DNA of 64,000 nt from Pisaster brevispinus. Taxonomy: Eukaryota; Echinodermata; Asteroidea; Forcipulatida; Asteriidae. The DNA lies in NCBI GenBank assembly GCA_023634235.1, contig JAMKCF010000011.1, positions 2,436,001-2,500,000 on the forward strand, written 5' to 3'. The notes below the pieces were generated by a model. That model had not been told where the DNA came from and searched no databases. It worked only from the letters and a program-made list of their open reading frames with translations. Below are positions 24,648 to 34,868 of the stretch, one piece after another (positions within the stretch are counted from its first letter, which is position 1; every line of letters begins with the position of its first letter). Made by a program: the position numbers and the translations under genes.

Positions 24648-24729
24648 GGATATAGACCTCCATGTTTATATTGTGTATTGTGTTGTCATTATATTATATT
24701 GCCTTAGAGCATGGAGGTAGTAGAGAAAG

Positions 24730-25015
24730 ACTCTGCGTAACTTCAGGCCATTAACGGTTGGTTTTTTTTGTGGTTTTGGTTTTTTTTTAAAGGTTTTTTT
24801 CAGCTGTTGTTGTTGTTGTTGTTTGTTTGCGTGTTTTGAGTGTGTTTTTTTTCGGGGGGTGGTAGTTTGGTTTGTTTTGGTTTTTGGTTTAATTTTTTTG
24901 CATTTATACCATATAAGTCTTTTTCGGGTTGGTAAGCAGTTTGCAACAGCTACTTATTTTATTTACTTACACACAATGGCACAATTAGCGCCGATAACAT
25001 AATGAATAGGAAACG
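24730..25015. repeat. T- and G-rich low-complexity tract
   Basis: Runs such as TTGTTGTTGTTGTTGTTTG and poly-T make up most of 24760-24900. Nothing else was recognised. Confidence 0.6.
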
Positions 25016-25019
25016 AGAA

Positions 25020-25195
25020 GAAATGTTTAGTTTTAGATGTGGGAGGAAAACCCAAACGGGGGAAACACAATCAGGTCTAGGGACGGAAAACCCAATCCAC
25101 GTACGAGCTCCGGTCTGCGGTAGGGTTCGAGCCGGGGTCCACAGAGCTGAAAGGTAGGGAGAGAAACCACTAAGCCAACCTGATCCCCCCTTTCT
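25020..25195 (-). mobile_element. tRNA-derived SINE, minus orientation
   Basis: The minus strand begins with GGTTGGCTTAGTGGTTTCTC (box A-like) and GGCTCGAACCCTACC (box B-like). Next comes a body with GGATTGGGTTTTCCGTCCC and GGGTTTTCCTCCCACAT, typical of tRNA SINEs of marine invertebrates. Confidence 0.6.
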
Positions 25196-25439
25196 TGTCT
25201 TTTTCTTTTTTTTCTCTAACCCCTTATCGTAACACTAATCCTAACTTGTAGATCGAGGGGCGGGTATCGGCACGTGGAAAACGATGACGCGTTTGTTGCG
25301 AGTTTTTGCGAGTATTTCTTCATGGATTCTCTGTCACCGTTAAAGGTATTATACAGAATTGGTATAGAGCTGACAAAAAATAGTCGTAGACAGTGATCTT
25401 TTTGTATGTGATCAACTCTACATTAAATAAAAAACATGT

Positions 25440-26000
25440 GAAATTCTTGGCTTAATCTGTTGTGGGGCCAGGAGAAAATAGTGAAAAATCCTGCAAAAAT
25501 TTCAGCATGTAAAAGACATTGTCCTTTTTTTAAATGTAACAATCAAAAATAGGTGCTGCTTTTTGAGGTTTTCAGAAAAAAAAATCTGGAATGTGACTTC
25601 ATTTCAGAGGGAAATATTTCACAGGCAAAAAGAACAAATGGTTCTAGTATGAACTTCATAATCAGTAAGATTTCAGACTAAAAATTTAACAATTAGTTTT
25701 TTATTCTTACCAATCGTATATAATATATACCTTAATTAACCGCGTTGGGCCAGGAGATATATTGAAAAACCCTGCAAAATTGTCAGCATGCAAACACATT
25801 GTCTTTATTTTTTGAGTGTAACAATCGAAATCAGCTGCTGCTTGTTTAGGTTTTCAGACACATTTTCTTGAATATGATTTCGATGGAAACATTTCACACA
25901 CACAAATAGTTTTAGTATGAACTTCATAACCAGTAGCTTTCAGACTAAAAATTCAACAATTAGTTGTTATCCTTACCAATCGTGTGTAATACCTTTAACC
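25440..26000. repeat. Degenerate tandem duplication, ~284-bp unit
   Basis: GGGCCAGGAGAAAATA near 25465 and GGGCCAGGAGATATA near 25747 start two parallel blocks. Both continue through CAGCATG, GTAACAATC, AGTATGAACTTCATAA and CTTACCAATCGT in the same order. Confidence 0.85.
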
Positions 26001-26502
26001 GTGTTTAAAAACAGGTATCTGAGATAAAACAGCATCTCTGGTTTTCTGAGAGATAAAGATCCGAAAACTGTTCAGTTGTCAATGTTCCGTTTATTAAGAA
26101 AAGGAACTTGAGCTACGGAAACAACCTCATGTCTCGCGAATCGTTGTTTTCCTTCATATGCCGTGCATTCTTGAAAGCGTGGAGCTTTTTATACCGACCA
26201 GACGTGACAATTATTGACCTAAGACACAATTGTTTTTAAAATAGCTCTTCCCCTTGCAAACTCCTTACATCCTCCCTTCATTTGAAAACGTTAAATTAGT
26301 GGGGCCTACCATACACAGCCTGAAGAAAATAAAGGTAAAAGAGGGGGGAAAATTATGAAGGCTTTGTCAAACTGGTCTTTGTTTTGTCCCCATAGTTTCC
26401 CCCAAAGGAGCTCTAAGCTCCAGATTAAGAGTATGTTTCAAGCATTATTATTTTTTCAAGGACTCATCGCATACATCAAAAGTTGAGGTATTGTCTTGTA
26501 AG

Positions 26503-26600
26503 ACGTCTCCCATCCCGTAAGACTTCTCCATCCCGTAAAGACGTCTCCGTCCCATAATACCTCTCCATCCCGTAAAGACGGCTCCATCCCCCATAAGACG
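26503..26600. repeat. 18-19-bp minisatellite, five copies
   Basis: Unit AAGACGTCTCCATCCCGTA with one-base length changes. Confidence 0.85.
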
Positions 26601-26699
26601 CCGTTAAACCCGTTAAAAACCTCTTAGTTGTATCAAGAGAACATTTCCTGCTTGGTGTCCTTCTCATATAATGCGATATACCAGTCCAGAAAAATACAC

Positions 26700-27250
26700 A
26701 CATCTTTTATGAAGCCGCTAGGGCAGTAAAAGACAAACGAAGAGCAAAAATGCACTCACGGATATTCTGCATAAAGAAACAGCCGTCTCTTTTAAACCGT
26801 CTTTTTAAACCGTCTTTTATTAAAGGATAGACAATGTAACATTTCCAAAATTAAGGCAGTATAACTGTTGTTAAAAGCTTCTATTTCCCATCAGACAATA
26901 GCAAGAAAACCAGTTAAAATCCAAACAATACTGCATCGAAATGCTCGCTGTTTTTTCCCCCCACCAAACCTTCTTTTTATAGGGCAGTGTTTAGTCGCCC
27001 GTCATCCATACGTCACAGACTTCTTCCTTTTTACAAGAATTTTAATTCGTAAAAACTTGAACGGGATTCATAAATTTGAAGATTTGTGTTTGTTTGTTAA
27101 ATTTCACGGTTTTCTTAGTTGATGTCATTACTAGAAGCGAATGTGTTTTATTATTATAGCTTTGGGCACCTGGAAGAAAGTTTCCGAAAGAAGTGTTCTA
27201 GAAAACTACTATCTAAAGCCTGCACCCAATATTAGTAAATGTCAAAGACC
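26700..27250. other. Intergenic, nothing recognised
   Basis: The frame at 26868-27122 has no recognisable domain. Confidence 0.5.
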
Positions 27251-27258
27251 AGTATCCC

Positions 27259-27684
27259 CACTTTGTGTAGCCTTTAGTCAAGGCGCACCGCGGCACCCCG
27301 GCCCAGGTATCACGCACGAAAAAAGACTAGCGCGAGCGGCGAAGCCGCGAAGCGCCTTTACCAACTCGTTCAGCTAATCAATTATTCATGATCATGAAAT
27401 ATTTATATTGCAATTTCTTGTACCCAATCACCGGCAACTAGATGTTGCATCGAACGTCGTTCTTGTGACGTCATGCAAGTAATTGTGTTTTCTTATTGGC
27501 CAACAACTCATCACGCTAATGCATTATGCATTACATTTCTCCCACCAAAATCGGTAGCAAAAAGTAAAGAAAAACATAAAGCCCCAAAACGAGTTGGTAA
27601 AGGCGCTTCGCGGCTTCGCCGCTCGCGCTAGTCTAACTAGGCTGGGGTGCCGCGGTGCGCCTTGACTAAAGGCTACACTTTGTG
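27259..27684. mobile_element. CpG-rich foldback element with ~95-110-bp arms
   Basis: The left arm 27259-27370 and right arm 27589-27684 are inverted copies, sharing AGTCAAGGCGCACCGCGG and GCGCGAGCGGCGAAGCCGCG. The arms contain several CpG-dense palindromes (GCGGCGAAGCCGC), while the ~220-bp centre is AT-rich and holds a TGACGTCA site (about 27467-27474). Confidence 0.9.
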
Positions 27685-27689
27685 AGACC

Positions 27690-28950
27690 CAACATAGTAA
27701 AACAAAAAACTGTTTCACCGTTGTCAAACACCTTGTTTCACACTCGCGGTTTCAAAATTAATTGTTTTACTCATTTCTTAAAAACTAGCATTTTAGGAAA
27801 AATATTTAAAGGGAGGTTTCGCCAACACCCTCTTTATACCACACATGAACATTTCCAATCTTATCAATGTCGTGCATACCCTTCAAAGAGTATAATTTTC
27901 AGGAATATTTGACGTCCCGATTCATTAATTACTTCTGAGTTTATACACAAAAATAGACTGAGAGAGAAGTACTCCAAAGAAGTATCCCTCATTTTGATTT
28001 AACGCTTGAGATGTATACATTTTAAGAGTGTCAGAGGCTATCCGAGAATCAACACAGAATACCCTCGATCTTCATTCTCGGCAGTCTTGAGACTCTGCGC
28101 GACTTTGCAGAAGGTCACAATAACAACATTCTGTTTTGCAAGATTCCGCGCTCAGAGTTTTGTTTTATTTTCCCTTTTTAAATCTAGAGGATAAAGTAAC
28201 GTGTACAACATTTAGAAACAGTTTTTATGAAGAAAAAAATTCAAGGTTGTGGGTCAACAATAAACGTTTTATGTTGTATTAAACAAAAACGCCGACGCAC
28301 TCACGCCGATAGTATCCAAAATATAAATTAACTTGGCATTGAAGCGGTTGCTCTCTGAATGTCATTCAGACGTAAATTAGATATGGTAGACGCGAAAGCA
28401 CTATATGGTTCGGAATATCTATTTCTACATACATCCAAATTGCCAGTGCACTCCTATTCACTCTTTCAGAATGGCTGTTTAATAATAAAAGCAATTAGAA
28501 CTTCTTCCATGGAGTGGTGCGACTGCATTCACTAAAAACGCTTCATTCATCTATACGTTTAAATCTGTTTAAGCTTAAATTGACAATTCTGCCATTTAAT
28601 GGTTAGCCACGGTCTTATAACATGCACCTGTAATCTGTGTATCTCTGAATGAAAGACTTTGCATATTGGACAGACAGTATCTCTTCAAAGGCCTATATTC
28701 CTTTATATTATAGGCCTACAATATTGTAGTAAAGGAATTTGAGGATTACGAAAGGCGCTCTATAATCTAGTGCTGGGTTACTGATACTTTGTATGTTCTT
28801 CATTTTAGGACTCCTTACAGTTTTAAGAGATGGGTGAAGTTTTTATTTAATTTAATTTTATCTTTTTTCAATTTGTTTTTTCTCGTGTTGTAAATTTTTT
28901 AGAATGTTGTTTGTTGTTGTTATATTATTTTAATAAATTATTATTTGTGG
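27690..28950. other. Intergenic, nothing recognised
   Basis: No protein motif or repeat structure recognised. Confidence 0.5.
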
Positions 28951-28959
28951 CTTCCGATA

Positions 28960-29590
28960 ACTCCTCAAGTCGGGTTACGTCCCGTAGCCTTAGATCTCAA
29001 GGGTCTTTCTCAGGATCCTCGCTGTTCCCCATTATTACTACTGCTATTATTATTATAAGTAACAAAATATATAGTTCGTCTGCTTCCATTTTATGCAACG
29101 AAACCGAAGGCAAACTTACAAACGAAGAAGAGAGAACATGTTTCTTTAGACTGGGCAAGAATCAAGCATATCAAAAACGAACAAAACTGTATTTTTTATG
29201 ACATCAAATCTTCCTTTTAAATTATATTTGTACATAGTTCTTGAAAAATGTATTTAAAAAAAATAAACACTAATAATTTGTTCAATTAACATTGAAACAA
29301 AGTTGAAACTTGGGACGAGGATGCTTATTTTTAGAAACCCCATTTGCCAATCACGCCTGAATTAGTGCGTCAATGGGTATAATTACAACATGACCGTCTG
29401 TTAGGCTTAATTTGTTACAAGTGACCGGGAACCGAGGCCAAGTCTGACTCTCGGTATTTTGTTGAATTGAATTTACTTTCATATTGTTTATCACTTAATA
29501 TTACATTCCCAACAAAAAATTTCATGGCCATAAACTACGCTAAACTAAAATAATTGGCAAAACAAAATCCCGTCCACGTAAAACTTCATA
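28960..29590 (+). repeat. AT-rich dispersed repeat, copy 1
   Basis: Core at 29280-29540: AACATTGAAACAAAGTTG, ACTTGGGACGAGGATGC, GCCAATCACGCCTGAATT. The same order of blocks occurs at 32190-32760 and, inverted, at 30480-30735. Confidence 0.8.
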
Positions 29591-29867
29591 TGGTTGGGAT
29601 GCACAGTCTATTCCAATTAAATTTTGTTTGTTCCAACCTGAGCAAAATAGACCCCAGATGGCTGATCATTAAGCAGGAGGAAGTAACGTTTGCTGGAGAA
29701 CAAGATGGAAAACTCAGCCGTATGAGATGCAACCCTTCCAAAACCAAAACGAACAAACAAAATAAAGACGAAAAAAGAGGGAAAAGCACACAACAAATCA
29801 ATTAAGTCTGAATGTACATTCGAAAAAACACCAATTACACGGTACAAGATTGTTTGTTTTTGTTATA

Positions 29868-29955
29868 TGTGTGCAGGGTGTTTGTTTGTTTGTTTGTTTG
29901 TTGGGGTGTTTGTTTGTTTGTTTTTTGTTTGTTGGGGTGTTGTTGTTTTTTTAGA
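29868..29955. repeat. (GTTT)n-rich simple repeat
   Basis: GTTTGTTTGTTTGTTTGTTG repeats interrupted by TTGGGGTG. Confidence 0.85.
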
Positions 29956-30019
29956 GAATTTTGTTATGAGAGAAGTGGAAATCAAACAGTAGAAAGATAA
30001 CCGTTGATGTTGCGTTTGA

Positions 30020-30163
30020 ATGGGGAACTTTTGGGACGCTAGGTGTCAGCAGACTTACCGGATAAATCCTCTCTCCTTGGTGATGTGCGTATGCTCAAAG
30101 CTACGTTAACAATGGAAATTTACCTGGTAAGTCGCTGCCACCTAACGTTCCAAAGTCTCCCAT
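30020..30163. mobile_element. Foldback element, CTAGGTGGCAGCAGACTTACC family
   Basis: Left arm GACGCTAGGTGTCAGCAGAC and TTACCGG; right arm TTACCTGGTAAGTCGCTGCC and ACCTAACGTTCC. It is a degraded sister of the better preserved element at 55361-55512. Confidence 0.75.
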
Positions 30164-30479
30164 TTGGGCACGTTGTGAGAGGTAGGGAAGCAGACACAGG
30201 TAGTGAATTTCAGAGTAAGGCAGTACGCGGGAAATTTTTCTCTCTTTTTGGGGGCGAGGGTGTGTATTTCTTTCTTTCTTTTTAAATACCTCTCTCCGAG
30301 TGCGTGAATTTTAAGAGAATTTCACATGTTGAACAGATCGCCGTGAAAGGCGTTGAGCAGATGCACGTTAGTTCTATGTGTGATCAAACTTATGGGACCA
30401 GTTTGGTCCCAACCATATTGAGTTTTACGTGTACGCAACTCTGTTTCTTCAAATACTTTAGTTTCATGCTGTTTATGAA

Positions 30480-30735
30480 TTATATCATATTGGGAGAGTA
30501 ATTATTAGTCTCGAAATATATCAAAAATTAAACAAATTTATCAAATAAACAAAGAAAACCCGAGAAAAAGACTTGTAAACAATTACTTGCAAACAATTAA
30601 GAATTTTGCCCAACTTTGTCCATGTTATTATGGTCGCACAAATTCGGGTGTGATTGGCAAACGGAGTTTGATCAAAAACACCATCCTCATCCCAAGTTAT
30701 AATTTTCCTTCAATGTTAATTTTAACATTTTGTGG
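30480..30735 (-). repeat. AT-rich dispersed repeat, inverted copy
   Basis: The reverse complement matches the core of 29280-29540 and 32370-32640 (AACATTGAAGGAAAATTATA, ACTTGGGATGAGGATG, GCCAATCACACCCGAATT). Confidence 0.8.
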
Positions 30736-31002
30736 GATACTTATAAGTAAACATTGAGATTGTATTTGTATCAAACTGCTATGGGTTTTTTTATTTCAAG
30801 AATTGTGTACAATTATTGTTTGATTTTTTCGATTTAAAAGAAAAACAATGTTCGCTCGTGTAAAGTTTTCTATCGTTGATGAAACGTGCACGATTGAAAG
30901 GCTATCATTGGCTGAGAGTCGTGCGCAGTGCGTACACGTTTCCATTGTTTGTTTTCAAATATCGTGGTCAATGACGTCATGTGCAATCCATCCTTGATCT
31001 CT

Positions 31003-31177
31003 ATAGACCTTATGCATTGACGTCATCCAACCGCCATCTTAGAGGTAAAACGGTGACGAAACAATCGAATCGCAAAGATTTGTACGCGCGGCGCACAGGA
31101 TTGGCCAATGAACAACCTCCTTTTGACCTCTAGGTGAGGGCGCCCTACTGAAATGACGTCATGTGCATAAGGTCTAT
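31003..31177. mobile_element. Foldback element carrying CRE, NF-Y and YY1-type sites, copy 1
   Basis: Ends ATAGACCTTATGCATTGACG and CATGTGCATAAGGTCTAT are inverted copies. TGACGTCA lies just inside each end. The interior holds CGCCATCTTAGAGG (AAGATGGCG on minus) and GGATTGGCCAATG, two overlapping CCAAT boxes. Confidence 0.85.
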
Positions 31178-31179
31178 TG

Positions 31180-32180
31180 TATTGACATATAAACAAGGTA
31201 GGGTCATAGATTAGTTTTTGTCAACGTAATGCTGATTTGTCATCAATATAATAGAGATCAATGCAATCCATCTTTTGCTTGGACATGTACGCGTGCCTAC
31301 GTGTCAGTGAAATTTGACACACTGTTTGATCCGGGCACTTGCTTGACGTCACCTTATTGAGCTCTATTTTTAGCATTAGTTGGGAGTGCTGTTAAAATTG
31401 GAAACAACTACTGATCACGCAGTGTCGATCCGGTACCATGCGGAGGCTATCGATATTCTGCCACCAAATAAGGTGGGAAATCCTTAAACGCCTGAGCAAT
31501 TGACTTTTAATGCCGTCGATACAGACAGGTGAGCCCGAAATCTTCGGAAATATCTTTTTAATGAAAAAATAATAATAAAATACAAAATTAAAAAACTGGA
31601 GGAGTAGCACAAATGGCTGTTTTGAGGAGGTCGTATGAGAAGGCATGATCTAGTTTGTTTTGGGGTTGTTTTTCTTCAAAAAACTATCAATAATGGAGGG
31701 ATCAAAGAGGGATATAAATAGTGATGGCTGTCTTGGAGTAAGTCGTGTTATAGGGGCAGTGTGGGAGGGCTCGACTGAGGTCTGGGTCTTGGTCTCAGAT
31801 TTTGAGGTTGGTGACTTTGAGGTCTTGACTCTTGACGCTGGTTAAAGGGACCCCTCAACAGACGGTTGACTTCAAGAAACAGATACCTACCAAATTACAG
31901 ATTTATTAATTTGTGCTTCTATCATAATATTTTATATTGAGTGATCACAGCAATACTTTCTTCTTCTTTAAAAAAAAAAAATAGCTTTTGCGTATTTTGT
32001 TCCCAGTTCCCTAGTCAGGAATCACATTTTTTTAATGTAATATCTTCATTTTCATGCAGAAATTCCGGAACTTTCATCAGCAACAAAATTAAGAGCTAAA
32101 TATCAAATTATCAGCATGTACTTCAAACCTCCGTAATGTATGATGGCCTTGTGCATTCAGAACATTTACTGAATTATGGG
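31180..32180. other. Intergenic, nothing recognised
   Basis: No domain or organised repeat recognised. TATAATAGAGATCAATGCAATC near 31250 echoes sequence next to the foldback element at 31003. Confidence 0.45.
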
Positions 32181-32189
32181 TATTTAATT

Positions 32190-32760
32190 TGTGTCATAGA
32201 CTGTGCAAGTCTCGCGAGTATCGAAAACGAGAAAACAACTCGAACGAAGATTTTTTGTCTATGAAATCAAATTCTTCTTTTTTAAAATGTGTACTAAAGT
32301 CTTGAAAATGAAAAATGTTTGTTTTATAAAAAAAATCTTCAATATGTACATAATCCCAATAATTTTTCAAAATTAACATTGAAACAAAATTTTAACTTGG
32401 GACGAGGATGCGTATTCTTAGAAACCCATTTGACAATCACGCCCGAATTCGTGCGACCATTACGTAGGTTTAATGATAACATGAACGTCAGTTGGGCAAA
32501 ATTCTTAATTGTATACAAGTATCGGAAACGGAGGTCAGGTCTCATTCTCGGGTTTTCTCTGTTGATTGTTAAATTTATTTTACTTTCATATATTTTATAG
32601 TTAAATTTTAATTTCCCAACAAAATGACGTAATTTTCATTGCCATGAACTATGTTAAACCATAAAGTATTTGAAGAAACAGAATCGCGCGCACATAAAAC
32701 CCAAAATGGTTGGGACTGGAAATTCGAATACGCGCAAACTTTGCACAGCCTAATTCTATG
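32190..32760 (+). repeat. AT-rich dispersed repeat, copy 3
   Basis: Same blocks and order as 28960-29590. Its left edge abuts AGACTGTGCAAGTCTCGCG (32199-32217), the end of a GACTTGCAC foldback element, so one may have inserted into the other. Confidence 0.8.
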
Positions 32761-32964
32761 TTTGCCTGCATGGTTAAACTGTCAACCATAGAGCGTCACT
32801 CGATAAATTTGAGGTCCTCATGTGCCTACCGACGCTCAGGATGGGATACATTGCTGAAATTCTGTTGGTTGAAATATTTGTGCCTTCACTATCTTTTTTT
32901 TTTAATAAAACGAGTAGCATGTAATTATTTTTGTTATTAACAATTATTAGTATTATTATTATTT

Positions 32965-33200
32965 TGTTTTATGTAATGAAACCACGGATTCCTCATAAGT
33001 GAACTTTATCACTGTAGCTGGCAAGCCTGAGGAAACCTGTAATCAAGGGTGCTTGCTATGTGAACCACAGACACCGGGACTAACCCCTGCTTCAACGACA
33101 AGTGTAACGGGTTCTTCTACGTGCAATACTAATCCTGGTACATGATACCTAAGGCTTAATGTCCCATCTGAAAGACAAAGCATGGAATGACTTGCTCAAA
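32965..33200 (-). mobile_element. SINE body copy
   Basis: Matches the body of the SINE at 12395-12700 (ATTCCTCATAAGTGAACTT, AAGCCTGAGGAAACCT, TTAATGTCCCATCTGAAAG). The tRNA-like head is not kept. Confidence 0.7.
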
Positions 33201-34180
33201 AACAAAAGTGCCATATTATACTGTTTCATTAGAAACATTGCACTTGTAGTCAAATGCTTAGTTAGACAGTGTACCGTAAACAATCAAATAAAAACTGTAT
33301 GAAGCATGTAAATAGGTTTTTCTTAACATAAACATATTTATTTTGATCATCATCTTATTTTCAGTGTATATCTTTTACTGTTTTTTAATTATTCAATAAA
33401 GATTCTATTTCCCATTTTAAGATTTGATTGATAGGCTTTTGAGTCACAGTGGTTAGGTCCATCTTCATTAATCCTGGCCATCTTGGAGTGGTATTGTCCT
33501 GTCTGATTTCATAGTTTTCTTGCTTTGATTTTTCAGTGTTCTGTTTCCATTTCAACATTGGGTTACAGTTGTTTTAGGTGTCACAAATTTTTTAAAGATT
33601 CGTTGTTTCTTGTACTGTTATATATTTTATCAGTAATGCTGTATCTTGTTCTGTTTGTTTAAATCTTGGCCGAATAAATAATAATAATGATAATGATAAA
33701 TTACTAAAATAGGCTACTCACTATTACAGCGGGGAAAAACTAAATTACTGGCAGCAAGCACAATACACACAACAACTATAAGCTGAAACGCAGAACTGCT
33801 AAGACTTAAAATGTTGACAAAATTAGGAATAGGACTGTTTTCAATGGTTAGTCTTGCACGTAACTGGTGATACTTTGTTGGTATGTCTGAGTTGGTATTG
33901 CACATTGATATATCTCGGTTGTCATAACCAGTCCTTGTAAATGAACGAGAGTTTAAAAGTGAAGTGGCAAAATTTTAACACAAATCCCTTCTCTGATTTT
34001 GTGGTGAAACTAAATTACACTTACGGTGCACATTATTTTAGTTAATAATAATAGTCATCTTAACCGACAATAACAGTGTTTTTATCATAATTTATAGTCC
34101 CCACAGATTATGTAAAATGAAGGCAGTGAATTTAAAGAGGGACTCCTAGGTTGAAGTCTGCTTTTGAAAGTCACTCATTT
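33200..34180. other. Intergenic, nothing recognised
   Basis: AT-rich, no domain or repeat recognised. Confidence 0.5.
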
Positions 34181-34184
34181 TCCA

Positions 34185-34317
34185 ATAGACCGTGCAAGTC
34201 TCGCGCGCATTCGAACATTTTTGGGACCACTTTGGTCCCACGTATATTGCTTTATAAACGCGTGAAGGAAGCAAACTCGCGCACTTTGTTCGGATACGCG
34301 AGACCTGCACAGTCTAT
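34185..34317. mobile_element. Foldback element, ATAGACCGTGCAAGTCTCGCG family, copy 1
   Basis: Left arm ATAGACCGTGCAAGTCTCGC, right arm CGCGAGACCTGCACAGTCTAT. An inner GGGACCACTTTGGTCCC hairpin and a degenerate ACGCGT are kept. Confidence 0.85.
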
Positions 34318-34346
34318 AGACACGGTCCTTATAAAAAGCGGACAGA

Positions 34347-34491
34347 ATAGACCGTGCAAGTCTCGCGCGTATTCGAACGTTTTTGGGACCACTGTGGTCC
34401 CACGTACATTGCTTTAACGCGTTAAAGAAACAAACTCACGTGCTTTAACGGATCCCAATGTTCGAATACGCGCGAGACTTGCACAGTCTAT
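34347..34491. mobile_element. Foldback element, ATAGACCGTGCAAGTCTCGCG family, copy 2
   Basis: Nearly perfect 30-bp arms ending in TTCGAAC/GTTCGAA, then GGGACCACTGTGGTCCC and TTTAACGCGTTAAA as internal palindromes. It starts only 29 bp after copy 1 and ends 4 bp before the next element. Confidence 0.92.
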
Positions 34492-34495
34492 TACA

Positions 34496-34712
34496 ATAGA
34501 CCTTATGCATTGATCTCCATTAATATTGATGGAGATCAATGACCTTATGCACATGACGTCATTTCAGTAGGGCGCCCTCGCCTAGAGATCAAACGGAGGT
34601 TTCTCATTGGCCAATCCTGTGCGCCGTGCGTACAAACCTGCGCGTCTCGATTGTTTCGTCACTGTTTAACCTCTAAGATGGCGGCTGGATGACGTCAATG
34701 CATAAGGTCTAT
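34496..34712. mobile_element. Foldback element carrying CRE, NF-Y and YY1-type sites, copy 2
   Basis: Same family as 31003-31177 in the opposite orientation, including ATTGGCCAAT, AAGATGGCGG and both TGACGTCA sites. A 42-bp insert (palindromic, centred on TTGATCTCCATTAATATTGA) lies just inside its left end. Confidence 0.9.
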
Positions 34713-34868
34713 TCTCTATAACCTCCCACTAAAACGTTGTAAAATGCCATTGTGTTCAATACCCTCTAGTGCAAACTGACGCACCACTGGGTAGGAAAGA
34801 CTTTTCCTCACCTAAAGTCACTTTTACTCTGTTTTGAGCACTCCACTAATTCCATAAAAGCTAACTTC

